Source: Symbiodinium natans (taxonomy: Eukaryota; Sar; Dinophyceae; Suessiales; Symbiodiniaceae). Taken from it: DNA of 64,000 nucleotides. The stretch is taken from NCBI GenBank assembly GCA_905221605.1, contig CAJNDS010000497.1, positions 35,001 through 99,000 of the forward strand, in the 5' to 3' direction. The translations under genes and the position numbers were made by a program. A model generated the notes under the pieces. That model saw only the letters and a program-made list of their open reading frames with translations, had not been told where the DNA came from and ran no database searches. This document shows, piece by piece, positions 1-11,800 of the stretch (its first letter is position 1; the number at the start of each line of letters is the position of its first letter).

Positions 1-3000
1 CGGGAGCGGGGGCGTTTCCACAGAACCGCGGCTAAGCGGGGCTGGATCACTAACAATTAAGAGAAACTCCGACCGCTTCGCCCGATGCCGAGGCGAATTT
101 GCCAACAGGTATCCCAGTATGTAGCAGTCGATTTTTGAGGTTGTTGCACCGTTTGCCATGTGGGTAGCTGCTCCCTTATGTGGTTGCTTATGATGTGGCT
201 GGTGGCGATTTGGTTTTTTGGCTTGGAAGTTGGTGATAGTGATCTTGGTGATATCTCCAGATGTTGTCTGATCGAAGGCGGAACGTGTTGAATTGGACAC
301 CGCTTTGTTACTGCATCATCTCAGGCCTCCAAGTCCTTCGGACCGCAAAGGTCGTCACGTCGATCACAACACTGTTCAAAACCCCCAACCCATCCTCCCT
401 TTGCTTGTCGAGGGCCCCTGCATGTTTGCAACCCATCCTGTCCCAACGGTTCACCAGATCAAACAGTTCGAGAAAACGCGTAAAACCTGAACCTTTAAGC
501 TCTACGTTCTCTCACAAACTGTTCAGCAGAGGAGTGTGGTGGAGATGTGGTCTGAACTTCCCGGCAGCAACATGTTGTTTGCAGTTGAAAGTGTACAGAG
601 TTGATGTTGCCGCAACCAGTGGGCTCCAATGTGCAGATTGCAGACATGCTGTGCGGTTCCAACACAGGGCACTACGGGTGAAGGACGGGGGGTGGGGACA
701 TGCGTAGGTGTTGAGATTTGAAGCTTTCCCTGGCTTGGCGGCTTGACGATGCACCACGCTTTGTGCTACTGGATGTGGCAGGAAGATGATGTCGATTTGG
801 TATCTGCTGTGGATTTCCTGTACTCGCTCCGCTCGAGGCCGGTCGAGTGAAAGTTCGGAAGCTCTAACCCTGATTTTGAAAAAGCACATTAGCATTATCA
901 GATTGAGAATTCTCATGCGCAGTTCCGGCAATAGTGGAACTGGTGGACTTGACTACCCTCAAGGACTCATTCTCGATATTCCCTGCCCGGAGCAACTACA
1001 CTCGTAACTGCGTTCATGCAAAGGTGAAGCCTCGTTTGGGTCGGTTCGCCTTCGTGGCAACGCGCGTCGGGTTGCACATGCTGTCGCCGTCTGCGTGGGC
1101 TGCAGGTAGCTTGGGTTCACCGGCATTGCAGGTAAGCGCGGGGTTCGAGCCTGAGGTGTCCTGCATGGGGTCACAGCTCAAGCATCCTTTGCCCTCCTGC
1201 GTGAACTGCAGCAGTGGAAGCCATGCTTAGGTCTTGCATCGTCCAGGAAGATGGCTGTGTCGTCAGCACAGACGTGCCGAACAATCAAAAGCATTGCACG
1301 ATCGAACTCGGACATGGCGGCAGGCGGATATTGTCAGGGATTCTCAGCTTGGCACTGTCCCACATCTCTCCGCTTGACTTGAGGGCTTGTTCGGATGAGT
1401 TCCAACTGGGCTGAAACCCCCGTATTTAGACAATGATGATCAAGAAGATTGTGATGATGAAGGTGAAAGTGATTGTGTTGATGACGACGGCGTCGACGAC
1501 GATAAACAGTATGATGACTATGATGGTTCTTCCTGTGCGAGACCGGCTTGCAGTCATCTCCTGTATGTGAGTTGCAGATGGTGAAGGCCCATTGCCATCG
1601 AGATCATACCCTTTGCGACTAAAGACGTCCAGGAGGCAGGAATGATTCGCAGATTGAGTACGGTTGGAGTTCTTTTTCCAAGCCGTGCCTGAAGTCCATG
1701 TGCCACGTGCCGCGGCTTGAGGTCTTCGCAGAGCCCAGAGACAAACCCAACACAAAGGCCCGTTGTCTGATCGCTCAGTAGGAGGTTTTGGGAGGCGTCC
1801 CGGTCCTGGTATTGTGCGGGCTTGCAACTTCGCCGCTCGCCACCCCTAACCGCCCCGAACCCGAAGCCTCCACCTGCAAGCTCTCCAAAAGGCTCCCCAG
1901 CGCTGGAAGCTGTGCCTCGCTGAAGCCGAGGCCAGGGTGCCATTACAGGGGGAGACATTTCGAAGAAGCCTCACATGTTTGTCGTTGTTATAACTGTTAG
2001 GAATCGTCGGCGAATGAGCTGTTGTGGCTGGAGCTGTGAGATGCAGCATGATGCAGCCCGATGCAGCCCAGCCTGCTCTGTCTAGAATCCTGCTCTGCTG
2101 AGGAGACGGCGGCGAGGTTGGGTAGCCACTCGAGCGAGATGGCCGTTGATTCTCAAGGTTGGGGAACATGGAAAGTTTCCTGAGAGTCTCGAGTCCCTCA
2201 GTCCCCACAAAGATCAAAAGAAAGGGAGCTGTGCTGTGGAGGCTCGCCTGCCTGGATGGTGAGTGGGTCCGCAGCCCAGATGCTCCTGTGCTTTCAACCT
2301 ACACTCGTTAGTCACAACTGATCCTTGCAGAAGCTATCGGCAGAACCCGTTCAAACTGTGAATCAACATCTCCGTGGGGCTTTAATGCCTTGGCATTTGC
2401 GATCTGCCGCGAGCCTTCCGAAGCTTTCTTGACGCGTTCTTTGCTTAAACCACAACCAAATCTTCCCAGCCCTTAGTTGTCGCAGCTTGAAGTCTTGCAG
2501 GCTCCAAAACCTGCACACGGTGTCGATTCTTCACTAGTCTGAAACAGTGGCCTTCTTTGCGGAGTATCCTAAGAACCGGGCGCGCCAAGAAACTCCAATG
2601 CTGCAATGAACCGGGTTGAGGGCTTTGGTGACGCTCATTGGCAGCACGCAGCACATCTCCCGCTCTTCCCAGTTGGCAACACAGTCTTACACGACTCGAA
2701 TCATGTCCGACCTTTTGCTTTCCAGGAGCATCTGAAACGAAGCGACGCTACTTTTGTAAGTGCATATGTCCAGGATTGTCCAGGCTTGGACTGGTTTTCA
2801 TCAGGGTTTGTAGAAAACCATCCCAGGAACGTCCTTAGGGTCAGGTCTTGTGCTTCCCCGTGTTCCGACTCCGACCAAGGCCGTGTGCCATTGGGGCAGA
2901 CTGCATCGTCACGAACGAGCTTCTGACCTCACAACGCTGCGTCGTGAAAGTTGCGCCTGGCAGGCCACTCCTCGAAGTCGCTGCATTCGGAGGGCTCGCG

Positions 3001-3340
3001 TTGGCTGCTTCCGCTTGGCAGGATGGAGGTGCAAGCCTTTCTGACTGGATTGCACAGGGACGAGGCAGGAGAGAGACAAGAGCCACGCTCTTCCCCCAGT
3101 GGCAGACCACCTGACAGGACGGGCATTCGCAGATTCTTTGTGCTGCCAGGTCCAGCCAAACTTCGCAGGAGCTGTAGCCCGCCATCTTTGCATCACTGTC
3201 GAACGGATCTGGACCCATGTGTGACGCATAGGAGCATCGCCCCCGAGCCCTGCAAGCTCCATGGGATGCCGTCAGCTGCGGCTTCGAGGTTCGGCCGGGC
3301 GCCCAGCAGGCAATCCTTGTGCTTTATGAGAATCTACGAG
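1..3340. other. No gene recognised
   Basis: I see no protein family, RNA gene or clear exon here. The longest open frames on either strand are short and lack recognisable motifs. A GAT-rich simple stretch lies near 1430-1515. This stretch could hold the promoter and upstream exons of the surface-protein gene that becomes recognisable at 3344, because the first MAM segment there appears without its N-terminal neighbours. I cannot place a start codon. Confidence 0.4.
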
Positions 3341-3343
3341 GTG

Positions 3344-5294
3344 GACCTCTGTAGTTGGTCCACCGGCGAGCATCCCTGGCTGCGATCCACCGGCAGTGAC
3401 TGGGCTGAGACTGGACCGTCAGCGGCGGTTCAGAGCCGATGGTACGCCTATGTGGAGTCTTGGGCTCGCGACGAGGCCGGATGCTCCGATGATCGGCTGA
3501 GCGCTACCGTAACATCATGTTAGATTCCGATGCAATCCCAACATGCCAACATCACAAGTGGGCCCAGCGTCTCTGGTCTTAACAAGGTGGGGCCTGCCCA
3601 GCCTGTGTTGCTTGGACTGCGTCCTCCCTGCAGGACTTCATCTTGACCAGCAGCATGTTCGAGCCGTCCCCAGCCAATCTGTATCTCTACTTTCATTACC
3701 ACATGTTTGGGAGTGACATGGGCAGCCTACGACTCGAAGCTTTCGGCAGCGCTGGGTGGACCCAGCTGTGGTCACGAACAGGACAGCAGGGCCTGCAGTG
3801 GCACTTGGCAGTTGTGCGCTTGCCACCACACGTCGCAGCAGTCCGCTTCATCGGAGCTACAATAGAGGGTGGCTTGTGGAGTGACATGGCGCTGGACGCC
3901 ATTGCCACTGGGCTGACCACCGTGGAGTTCCATCAGCTCACCTGTGATTTCCGTTTCTGTGATTTCCGTCTGCATAGCGGCCTGTGGCAAAGCACTGCTG
4001 CCTTGTCATGGCAGCAGAACGGTTCCCAGGAATCAACATGGATCTTGGAAACGGCTGCGATCTTCAACACCACTGAGGGGAAGCTCTTGGTGTTCGACTA
4101 TCAGTTGAACGGCTCAGACACCGTGGCGTTGGAGGTACAACACCAAACCTCCGCTGGAGTCTGGCAGCAATTGCTGTTGGAGTCAGGTAGCCGCGGCGCT
4201 GGCTGGCACACCGCCATCGTCTCCATCCCTGCTTCCACTGTGTCCCTGCGCTTGCTCGCCAATGTGACCAGTGAGGCAGATGTCGTGCGAATCGACTCGC
4301 TCCGTGCAGCGAACGTTGGGCACTTCACGGAGACAGCTTGCGACTTCGAGTTCGACCTCTGTAGTTGGTCCACCGGCGAGCATCCCTGGCTGCGATCCAC
4401 CGGCAGTGCCTGGGTCGAGACTGGACCGTCAGCGGCGGTTCAGAGCCAATGGTACGCCTATGTGGAGTCTCGGGCTCGCGACGAGGCCGGATGCTCCGAT
4501 GATCGGCTGAGTGCTACCGTAACATCATGTTAGATTCCGATGCAATCCCAACATGCCAACATCACAAGTGGGCCCAGCGTCTCTAGTCCTAGGAACAAGG
4601 TGGGGCCTGCCCAGCCTGTGTTGCTTGGACTGCGTCCTCCCTGCAGGACTTCATCTTGACCAGCAGCATGTTCGAGCCGTCCCCAGCCAATCTGTATCTC
4701 TACTTTCATTACCACATGTTTGGGAGTGACATGGGCAGCCTACGACTCGAAGCTTTCGGCAGCGCTGGGTGGACCCAGCTGTGGTCACGAACAGGACAGC
4801 AGGGCCTGCAGTGGCACTTGGCAGTTGTGCGCTTGCCACCACACGTCGCAGCAGTCCGCTTCATCGGAGCTACAATAGAGGGTGGCTTGTGGAGTGACAT
4901 GGCGCTGGACGCCATTGCCACTGGGCTGACCACCGTGGAGTTCCATCAGCTCACCTGTGATTTCCGTTTCTGTGATTTCCGTCTGCATAGCGGCCTGTGG
5001 CAAAGCACTGCTGCCTTGTCATGGCAGCAGAACGGTTCCCAGGAATCAACATGGATCTTGGAAACGGCTGCGATCTTCAACACCACTGAGGGGAAGCTCT
5101 TGGTGTTCGACTATCAGTTGAACGGCTCAGACACCGTGGCGTTGGAGGTACAACACCAAACCTCCGCTGGAGTCTGGCAGCAATTGCTGTTGGAGTCCGG
5201 TAGCCGCGGCGCTGGCTGGCACACCGCCATCGTCTCCATCCCTGCTTCCACGGTGTCCCTGCGCTTGCTCGCCAATGTGACCAGTGAGGCAGAT
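3344..5294 (+). repeat. Tandem duplication of about 0.94 kb inside the MAM region
   Basis: The segment 3344-4281 recurs at 4354-5294 with a period of about 1010 bp. I count roughly a dozen differences by eye, including a 3-bp indel in the intron. Each copy holds the end of one MAM domain, an intron (3509-3633 and 4519-4646) and the following MAM exon. Because intron and exon are equally similar, the duplication is recent and genomic, not retroposed. The two copies diverge abruptly after the residues equivalent to 4281 and 5294. Confidence 0.9.
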
Positions 5295-5830
5295 CTAGTC
5301 AAGCTGGATTCCTTGTCGGAGCTCTGTCGGATGTGAGCTGCAGCTTCGAGCAGGACGCTTGCAAGTGGTGGGGAGCCTGGCAGCGCCGCAGCGGCCCCTC
5401 CGAAGATCCTTCTGATACAGGGCCCGAGACTGCCTTCCACGCGGAGAGCTATGTTTATGCAGGAGGAATAGCTGAGGCAGCGGTGAAACGTTTCAGAAAC
5501 TCTTCGATCTGCCCCGTGCCCCATGCCCTGCCTGCAGGTGTTCGTGCTCACCAGCCCGCTCTTCCCCAAGCTCGCCAACGTGTCCTACCTGGAGTTCGCT
5601 TTCCACATGTTTGGGAGTAGCGTCGGCAAGCTGGAGTTGCGGTACCTGAAAGGAGGCAGCTGGAGCTTGCGCTGGTCCCGGCAAGCAAACCAAGGGTCTG
5701 ACTGGCTTCAGGCCAAGGTCACGCTCCCAAGCGGGGTGGAGATGCTCCGCTTTGTGTACTCCGATGCGGCAACCCAAGAAACCGAAGTAGCTTTGGACGG
5801 AATCCTCGCCTGGGAGGGGCCCGAAGCAGC
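3344..5830 (+). CDS. MAM-domain exons of the surface protein
   Basis: The MAM hallmarks are present. One half of the domain reads CDFEFDLCSW, then WLR, GPSAAVQ and YAYVES. The other half, after an intron, reads LTSSMFEP, YFHYHMFGSDMGSL, a W-x-x-LW segment, QGLQW and a final D-x-ALDAI. This pattern appears at 3344-4330, 4354-5300 and, more diverged, at 5337-5830 (CSFEQDACKWW, then VFVLTSPLFPKL and HMFGSSVGKLEL). MAM domains are extracellular adhesion modules with conserved cysteines, known from meprins and receptor phosphatases. The donor of the duplicated intron could be GT at 3509 or a GC further upstream at WARDEA. Near 5325 the second copy reaches a stop and the next MAM half continues in another frame, so either a short intron or a 1-nt indel lies there. 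Confidence 0.75.
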
Positions 5831-8800
5831 CCCTGCGGTGTTCCTAAGCCTTTCCTCTGGTGGTTGGCACAACTGTGCAGTTCTCAGCGCCGAAGGCCTC
5901 CTGAAGTGCTGGGGAATGGGATTTTTCGGCCGCTTGGGTTCCGGCAGCCAGGCAAATGCGGGCACCGCTCCCGGTGAGATGGGGGAGAGCCTTCCGGCCG
6001 TGGACCTCGGGGAGCCCGGCCTTCGAGTGACTCAGGTGGCCTGCGGTGCTTATCACACCTGTGCAGTTCTCGAGACTGGCCTGCTGAAATGCTTCGGGTA
6101 CAACGATGCTGGCCAGCTTGGCTATGGACACACCGACAACGTTGGAGACGGTCCTTCTGAGATGCGCGAACACCTGCCGGCCGTGGACCTCGGCCCTGGC
6201 GTGGAGGTGATGCAGGTGGCCGCTGGATATTCCCACACCTGCGCTCTGCTTCGAGGCCCAGGTGGACTGGTGAAGTGCTTCGGCTGGAGCAACGTGCTGG
6301 GCTTGGGAGACACGCGCGGGGCCCCAGAGGCTCGAACTCTGCCGCTGCCAGGTGCAGGTGCTTCAGAGAGAGTTGTGTGCACAAGACACCTAAGGCTGAA
6401 CCGCGGCGACGAGCCCGGCGAGATGGGCTCGGCGCTCCCGGCGGTTGACCTCGGCACGGACTTCGAAGCGGTGCAGCTGGCCTTGGGAGAATACCACAGC
6501 TGTGCGCTGTCAAGCCAAGGTGCCGTGAAATGCTGGGGATGGAGCACCGACCTTGGACTGGGACTTGACGACAGTGAAGGGTACATCGGCGCCGGCCCCA
6601 ACGAGATGGGTGATGCTCTACCTGCAGTGGATTTGGGTCCCCTTCCTGCCGTGCAGATCGCAGCCGGGGCACAGCATACCTGCGCCGCCGCTTGCCCGCA
6701 TCCAGTGCGCTGGACTCGTTCTATCGTAGCGTATCACATTGCCTGTGGCAGGTGCTGGCGGACGGCTCCGTAAAGTGCTGGGGTGTGAATGATGATGGGC
6801 AACTTGGACACGGTAACCGTGAAGCCGCCGGTGACCAGCCCGGTGAGATGGGCCTGAACCTTCCTGCTACGGATCTGGGCGAGGGCATGACGGTTCTCCG
6901 TATCACTGCAGGCAATTTTCACACCTGTGCCATCCTCCAAGATGCAACCCTCAAGTGCTGGGGCTGGGGATTGAACGGCCAGCCTGGGCCCCAGTTGGCT
7001 AGGGCTAGAGGCACGCAGCAGTGCTTTGGAAGCAGTCACTTTCCCGAGGCTTGGCCAGGGCAGCACAGCGAGCTTGGGGGACAAGCCCTCGGAGATGGGC
7101 TCCAATCTCCGCGCGGTCGGCCTCGGCAATCGCGAAGTACGCGATGTGATTGCCGGTTTCGGACACACCTGCGTGCTCTTGAACGACGACAGCACAAGGT
7201 GCCTCCGATCCCCAACAGAGCCGTAAATGCCCCAACCATGAGTTTCCGCATGGATGCTGCCCAGGTGCTGGGGCCAGGGCAGTTCTGGCGAGCTGGGCAT
7301 TGGCAGCACGCAGAGCGTCGGTGAGGTGCCAGGCGAGCTTGGTGTGGCTTTGGTGCCTGCGGAGCTCTTCCCCCTGACCTTTGGTGCTGCTGGCCTCCAG
7401 GGTCTCAGCTTGCTTGCCGTCGCAGACCATGGCTTTGCCACAGGGCTTCTTCAATTGCAGCACGACACGTCCATCGGCCAAGTCTGCGACGATGGCGTTA
7501 ACGATCGGGTGGCGCAAGTGGCCTGCCGGGATCTCGGCCTGGCCGGTGGCAGGGCCCTGCCGGCCCTAGCAATGTGGGGTGCTGCCAGGGCTGGCACCAT
7601 CCTCGCTGACAACGTTCGGTGTACAGGCACAGAAGTGAGCCTTCGCAACTGCAGCTTCCGCGGCTGGCACCTGCACGACTGCGCTCCTGAAGAAGCCGCA
7701 GGCCACTGAAACAAAGAGCATTTCTGGCATTGCTTTTTGACTGTAAGCTCAACTAGCTCAATTATGTGCTGCTGCTTTCTTTTGTGGCTTAATTTCAGTG
7801 CAGGCGTCGAGTGCAAGTCGGACGCGTGGAGCGAGTACACGCCCTCCGCAAGCCCAGCCGGGCGCCAGGAGGCTTCGATGGTTTGGGACACCGCGACTCA
7901 GTCTGCATGGATGTTCGGGGGCCACGCCAGCAACGCCTTCCTCTACTTCGCGGACCTGTGGCACTACGACTGGCCTCGGCGAGCTTGGGCAGAGATCCTG
8001 CCGCTGAACGAGGGCCCGACCCCAGGCAGCAGATGGGGCCACGCAGCTGTGTGGGATTCGAATTCCAGGTCTATGCTGATTTTTGCAGGCAGGTCTCAAG
8101 TCACCTTCTACGATGACACCTGGCAGTTTCGCAGTGAGGGCAGCACCTGGACTCAATTGCCTGCGAAGCCGTCGGCACGTGCTTACCACACCGCGATCCT
8201 GGACCCCGTGGAAAATGCGGTGCTCGTCTTCGGGGGAGAGACCAGCAATGCAGGAGTGTTGGAGGACCTCCAGCGCTACAGTTTGGCAGACGGCCAGTGG
8301 AGCGAGTCTCCTACGACAGGGGCCGGAGCCCGCAGCCGGCACACAGCCGTCTGGGTGCCCACGACCCGCTCTATGCTCGTTTTTGGCGGGTGGAGTGGGC
8401 AGCAGTACCTGGATGACCTCCGCAGCTACGATGCTTCAGCAGGCACCTGGACCGACTTGTCAGCTGCAGGATATTGGCCTGCGGCTCGTGCTGGGCATGC
8501 CGCTGCTTGGGACCCGGTTTCAATGAGCATGCTAGTCATGGGCGGCATCACCAATGGGAGCAACGACCTCAGCTACGATGCCTCTCTGTACAACTACAGC
8601 CTCTTGACGAACTCCTGGAAGGAAGAGGGCTTGCAAACCGAGATCTCAGGCCCGACCGGCCGTTCGGGTCATGCCATTGTTTGGGATGACTCTTCTCGTG
8701 GGCTGCTGTCCTTCGGTGGCTTCAATGCCTCCTACTTGCACCAAACTTGGCGATACGTGGTCTCTCAGACCAGCTCGCCCTGGCTGGTCAACTTCACGCA

Positions 8801-11800
8801 AGGCCGCAACTGTTCCTTCCGCTGGAATGCCTCGGGCTTTGGCGCTGTGAAGCGCACCTGCTCCGACGCGGACACTTTGGCAGGACTCCTGCTCTCTGAA
8901 GCGGAGGATGATCTCTGGAGAATCGGAGGCAGTGTATCCCCTTTCTTGGCAGAACCGGGGCATCACCGCCTGTGCTGGTGTGACACCAACTGCAGTCATC
9001 CTGACAACTTCAGTGTGACAGTGGGCTACTTTGTCGTGGAGGGGCCGCAGCTGCGCCAGTCTGCTCAATGCTACCTAGGCAGGGACTGTACGATTTCAGA
9101 GTGGAGAGGAGTTGGCATTTCCGTGAACGACAGCATCGTGATGAAGAGCCGATGCAGCGGAGAGGCCCAGGTCGCTTCCACCTACTCGCAGCGTTCGGTC
9201 ACCATCTCTTTCAACGAGTCGTACGGCTGGTACACCTTGCACGTGGGCTTCCTGGATCCAACGGAAGGCCTACAGCCTGAAGCTTTGGAGCTTTGCTGGT
9301 GCCCTGCCATGGGCCCTTGCGCTTCGACAGAGGACTTTCGTGTGGTCGCCCTGAGCTTGGACGTCATCTGCCCACCCGGCGAGTACAGCGAAGGGCCCGG
9401 CTCCTTCTGCCTGCCCTGTCCGGCGAACCACTTCTGCCGCGGAGGATCGGACATGCAGAGCTGTCCGTCGGCGAGCACTTCGGCACAGGGCTCAAGTCCG
9501 CCTCCCAGCCGACAGCATCGCATGCGCGCTCTTCTGATCGCGCCGAGCAACAGACCACAACAGACTCGTCTGTGCTCTTCCGCTGAGGCCAGCTCTCCGA
9601 TTGCCTGTGCCTTCAAGGACGCTACTGGGATGCAGAGAGCGCCATCTGCTTGGTGTGCCCGGCTGGGTCTTCGACGTTGCAGGCAAGTTATCTGCTGGTT
9701 TGTACATGTTCATACTGTAGGTAGCTTGAGGTTTCTTCTCTTTCTTTTTTTACCTACACGGCGTACCGGCATACCTGCTTGTGACTGGAGGAAGGAGCCA
9801 CCAGCCTTGCGTCCTGCACGTGCATGCCGGGCTTCTTCAACACGCAGCCCGACAATCCTGCAGTTTGCGAAGCTTGCGGCGTGGGCTTCTTCTGCACAGG
9901 GGGCCTGCAGACGCGGCAGGCGTGTGCTCCGTCCCAAGCCACCGAGAGCGACACTTCTGCAGGGCTGGCAGCTTCTTGGAAGACGGGCTTTGCACCCCAT
10001 GTCCAGTTGGATTTTTCAAGGGCAGCGTTGGAGACTTCCCGTGCTCGCCGTGCGGTACTGGCACCTTCAGCAACGACACTGGAAGCACAGAGCGCTGCAG
10101 ATGTCGACAGGGCTACGGTTTTGACGAGGAGATCGCACAGTGCACACCATGCCTTCCGGGCGAATACAAAGAACTGGTGGGCGACACCCCGTGCAGCCGG
10201 TGCTCTGCCAGTAAAACCTCTATGGAGGCTGCCATGTCTCCCTTTGACTGTCAATGCCGCTCAGGTCTTGCAGCAGAGGGCGAAACCTGCCGAGACTGCA
10301 GAGAAGGCTTCTTCTGCCCGGGCCAGGGTGAAGAGCAGCGATGCCAGGATAATGCCACCTCACGCGTCGGCTCCATCTTGCAGGCAGATTGCCTGTGCCT
10401 CCCAGGGTTCTATGCCCTTGAAGCTCAGGGCATCTGTGAGCCTTGCCAGCCTGGACGATACAAGCCAACATTGGCTAACGATGCATGGTGCCCTTTACAG
10501 TGCCCCACGAACGCCGAGAGTGCCAATGCGTCCACAAACTTAACAGACTGCTTCTGCATGCCAGGATTTTATGCAGTTCGCGAGGAAGGATTGCTATCCA
10601 GGTGCGCCAGTTGTGCCTTCCTTCCTCATTTGCAATGCCCTGGTGGTTTTCACACTCGGGCGGGTGTCGTTCAGGCCGGCGACCACAGGCTGCCTGTCGC
10701 TCGTCCTGGCTTCTTCCAGACAGGAGTGACCGTCGCCGTGAAGTGCACGGCCGTCACGGCCACTGGCCTCAGCGCTTGCCTCGGAGGACAACTATGCGCA
10801 CAAGGTGACACGGTGGAATGCTTCGGCAAGTATGACAATGCTTGTGATGAAGGTTCCACAAGGGTTCCTTTGTGGAGAATGCCCAGCTGGTTGGGCCAGG
10901 AGTGCCTTCCAACAGCCCTGCGTACCGTGTGCGGCCGGCGCTACTTCGCCACTGATTTCGGCAGTCGTCGTTGATGTTGGCACGAAGGCCGCACGCGCCG
11001 TTCGCATAAATCTGCAACTCCTGACAGATTGAGCCAGCCTGGAGGTGGTGATAGAGCGCTCGACTGTTTGTTATGGGAGTTCCGGAGTTGATGCAATGCA
11101 GAGTCTGAGCAGCGCAGTACTACAATTTGCCACAGGCCAAAAGTTACTGTAACATAAAATTTGCTCTTCGAAACTACAGGATGCCATGTGATAAGAGTCT
11201 ACACGATACTGTGCTTCCATTAGCCTACAGTGCATCCGCCCGGAGGCCACCGTCAGCTTCGTCGTGGCGTCCATGGCAGCAACAGCGGCCGTCAGAGCAA
11301 GCAGCAAGCTGCACACAGTGACTTGCTGGCGCTTCAAGGGGACTTGGGAAATGGTTGGAGAGTGGATATCTTGAAATGGCCCATATGTAATCCTGTACAG
11401 TAGTCCTGATGTTCCTTCCTCCCCCTCTCCTCAAGCACCTCCCTATCATCGTTTAGTCCTTAAAGAACCCCTTGTAGTAGCCCTATATTTGTTCAGCACC
11501 AGTGAGGTGATGATCCGCATAGCCACCCAGTGGCTGGCTGCCTGCTCGGTCCTGGCAACCTTCGACTTGACCCAGATACTGGGCTTAGGATGTGCAGTCT
11601 ATAGTCTAGGATTTCAGATTGAGGGTTCACTCAGAGGTTTTACGATTTCGAGTTTGAGGTGCAGGGTTTGAGGTTGTGATGCAAGTCGTATCGGGTTCTT
11701 TTTTCCGCACGAACATTGGCTAGTGCAGTCATGTCCCCAGCACGAACTCAGGATACCTATCAACGAGGTCACGGACTACAGAGAGGAGGATACCCGGCTC

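Noticed and set aside
1135-1165. tRNA-like T-arm (GGTTCGAGCC)
   Set aside because: No matching acceptor, D or anticodon arms can be folded around it.
5884-6672. 262-codon minus-strand frame
   Set aside because: It lies opposite the RCC1 exons, which have clear domain signatures on the + strand.
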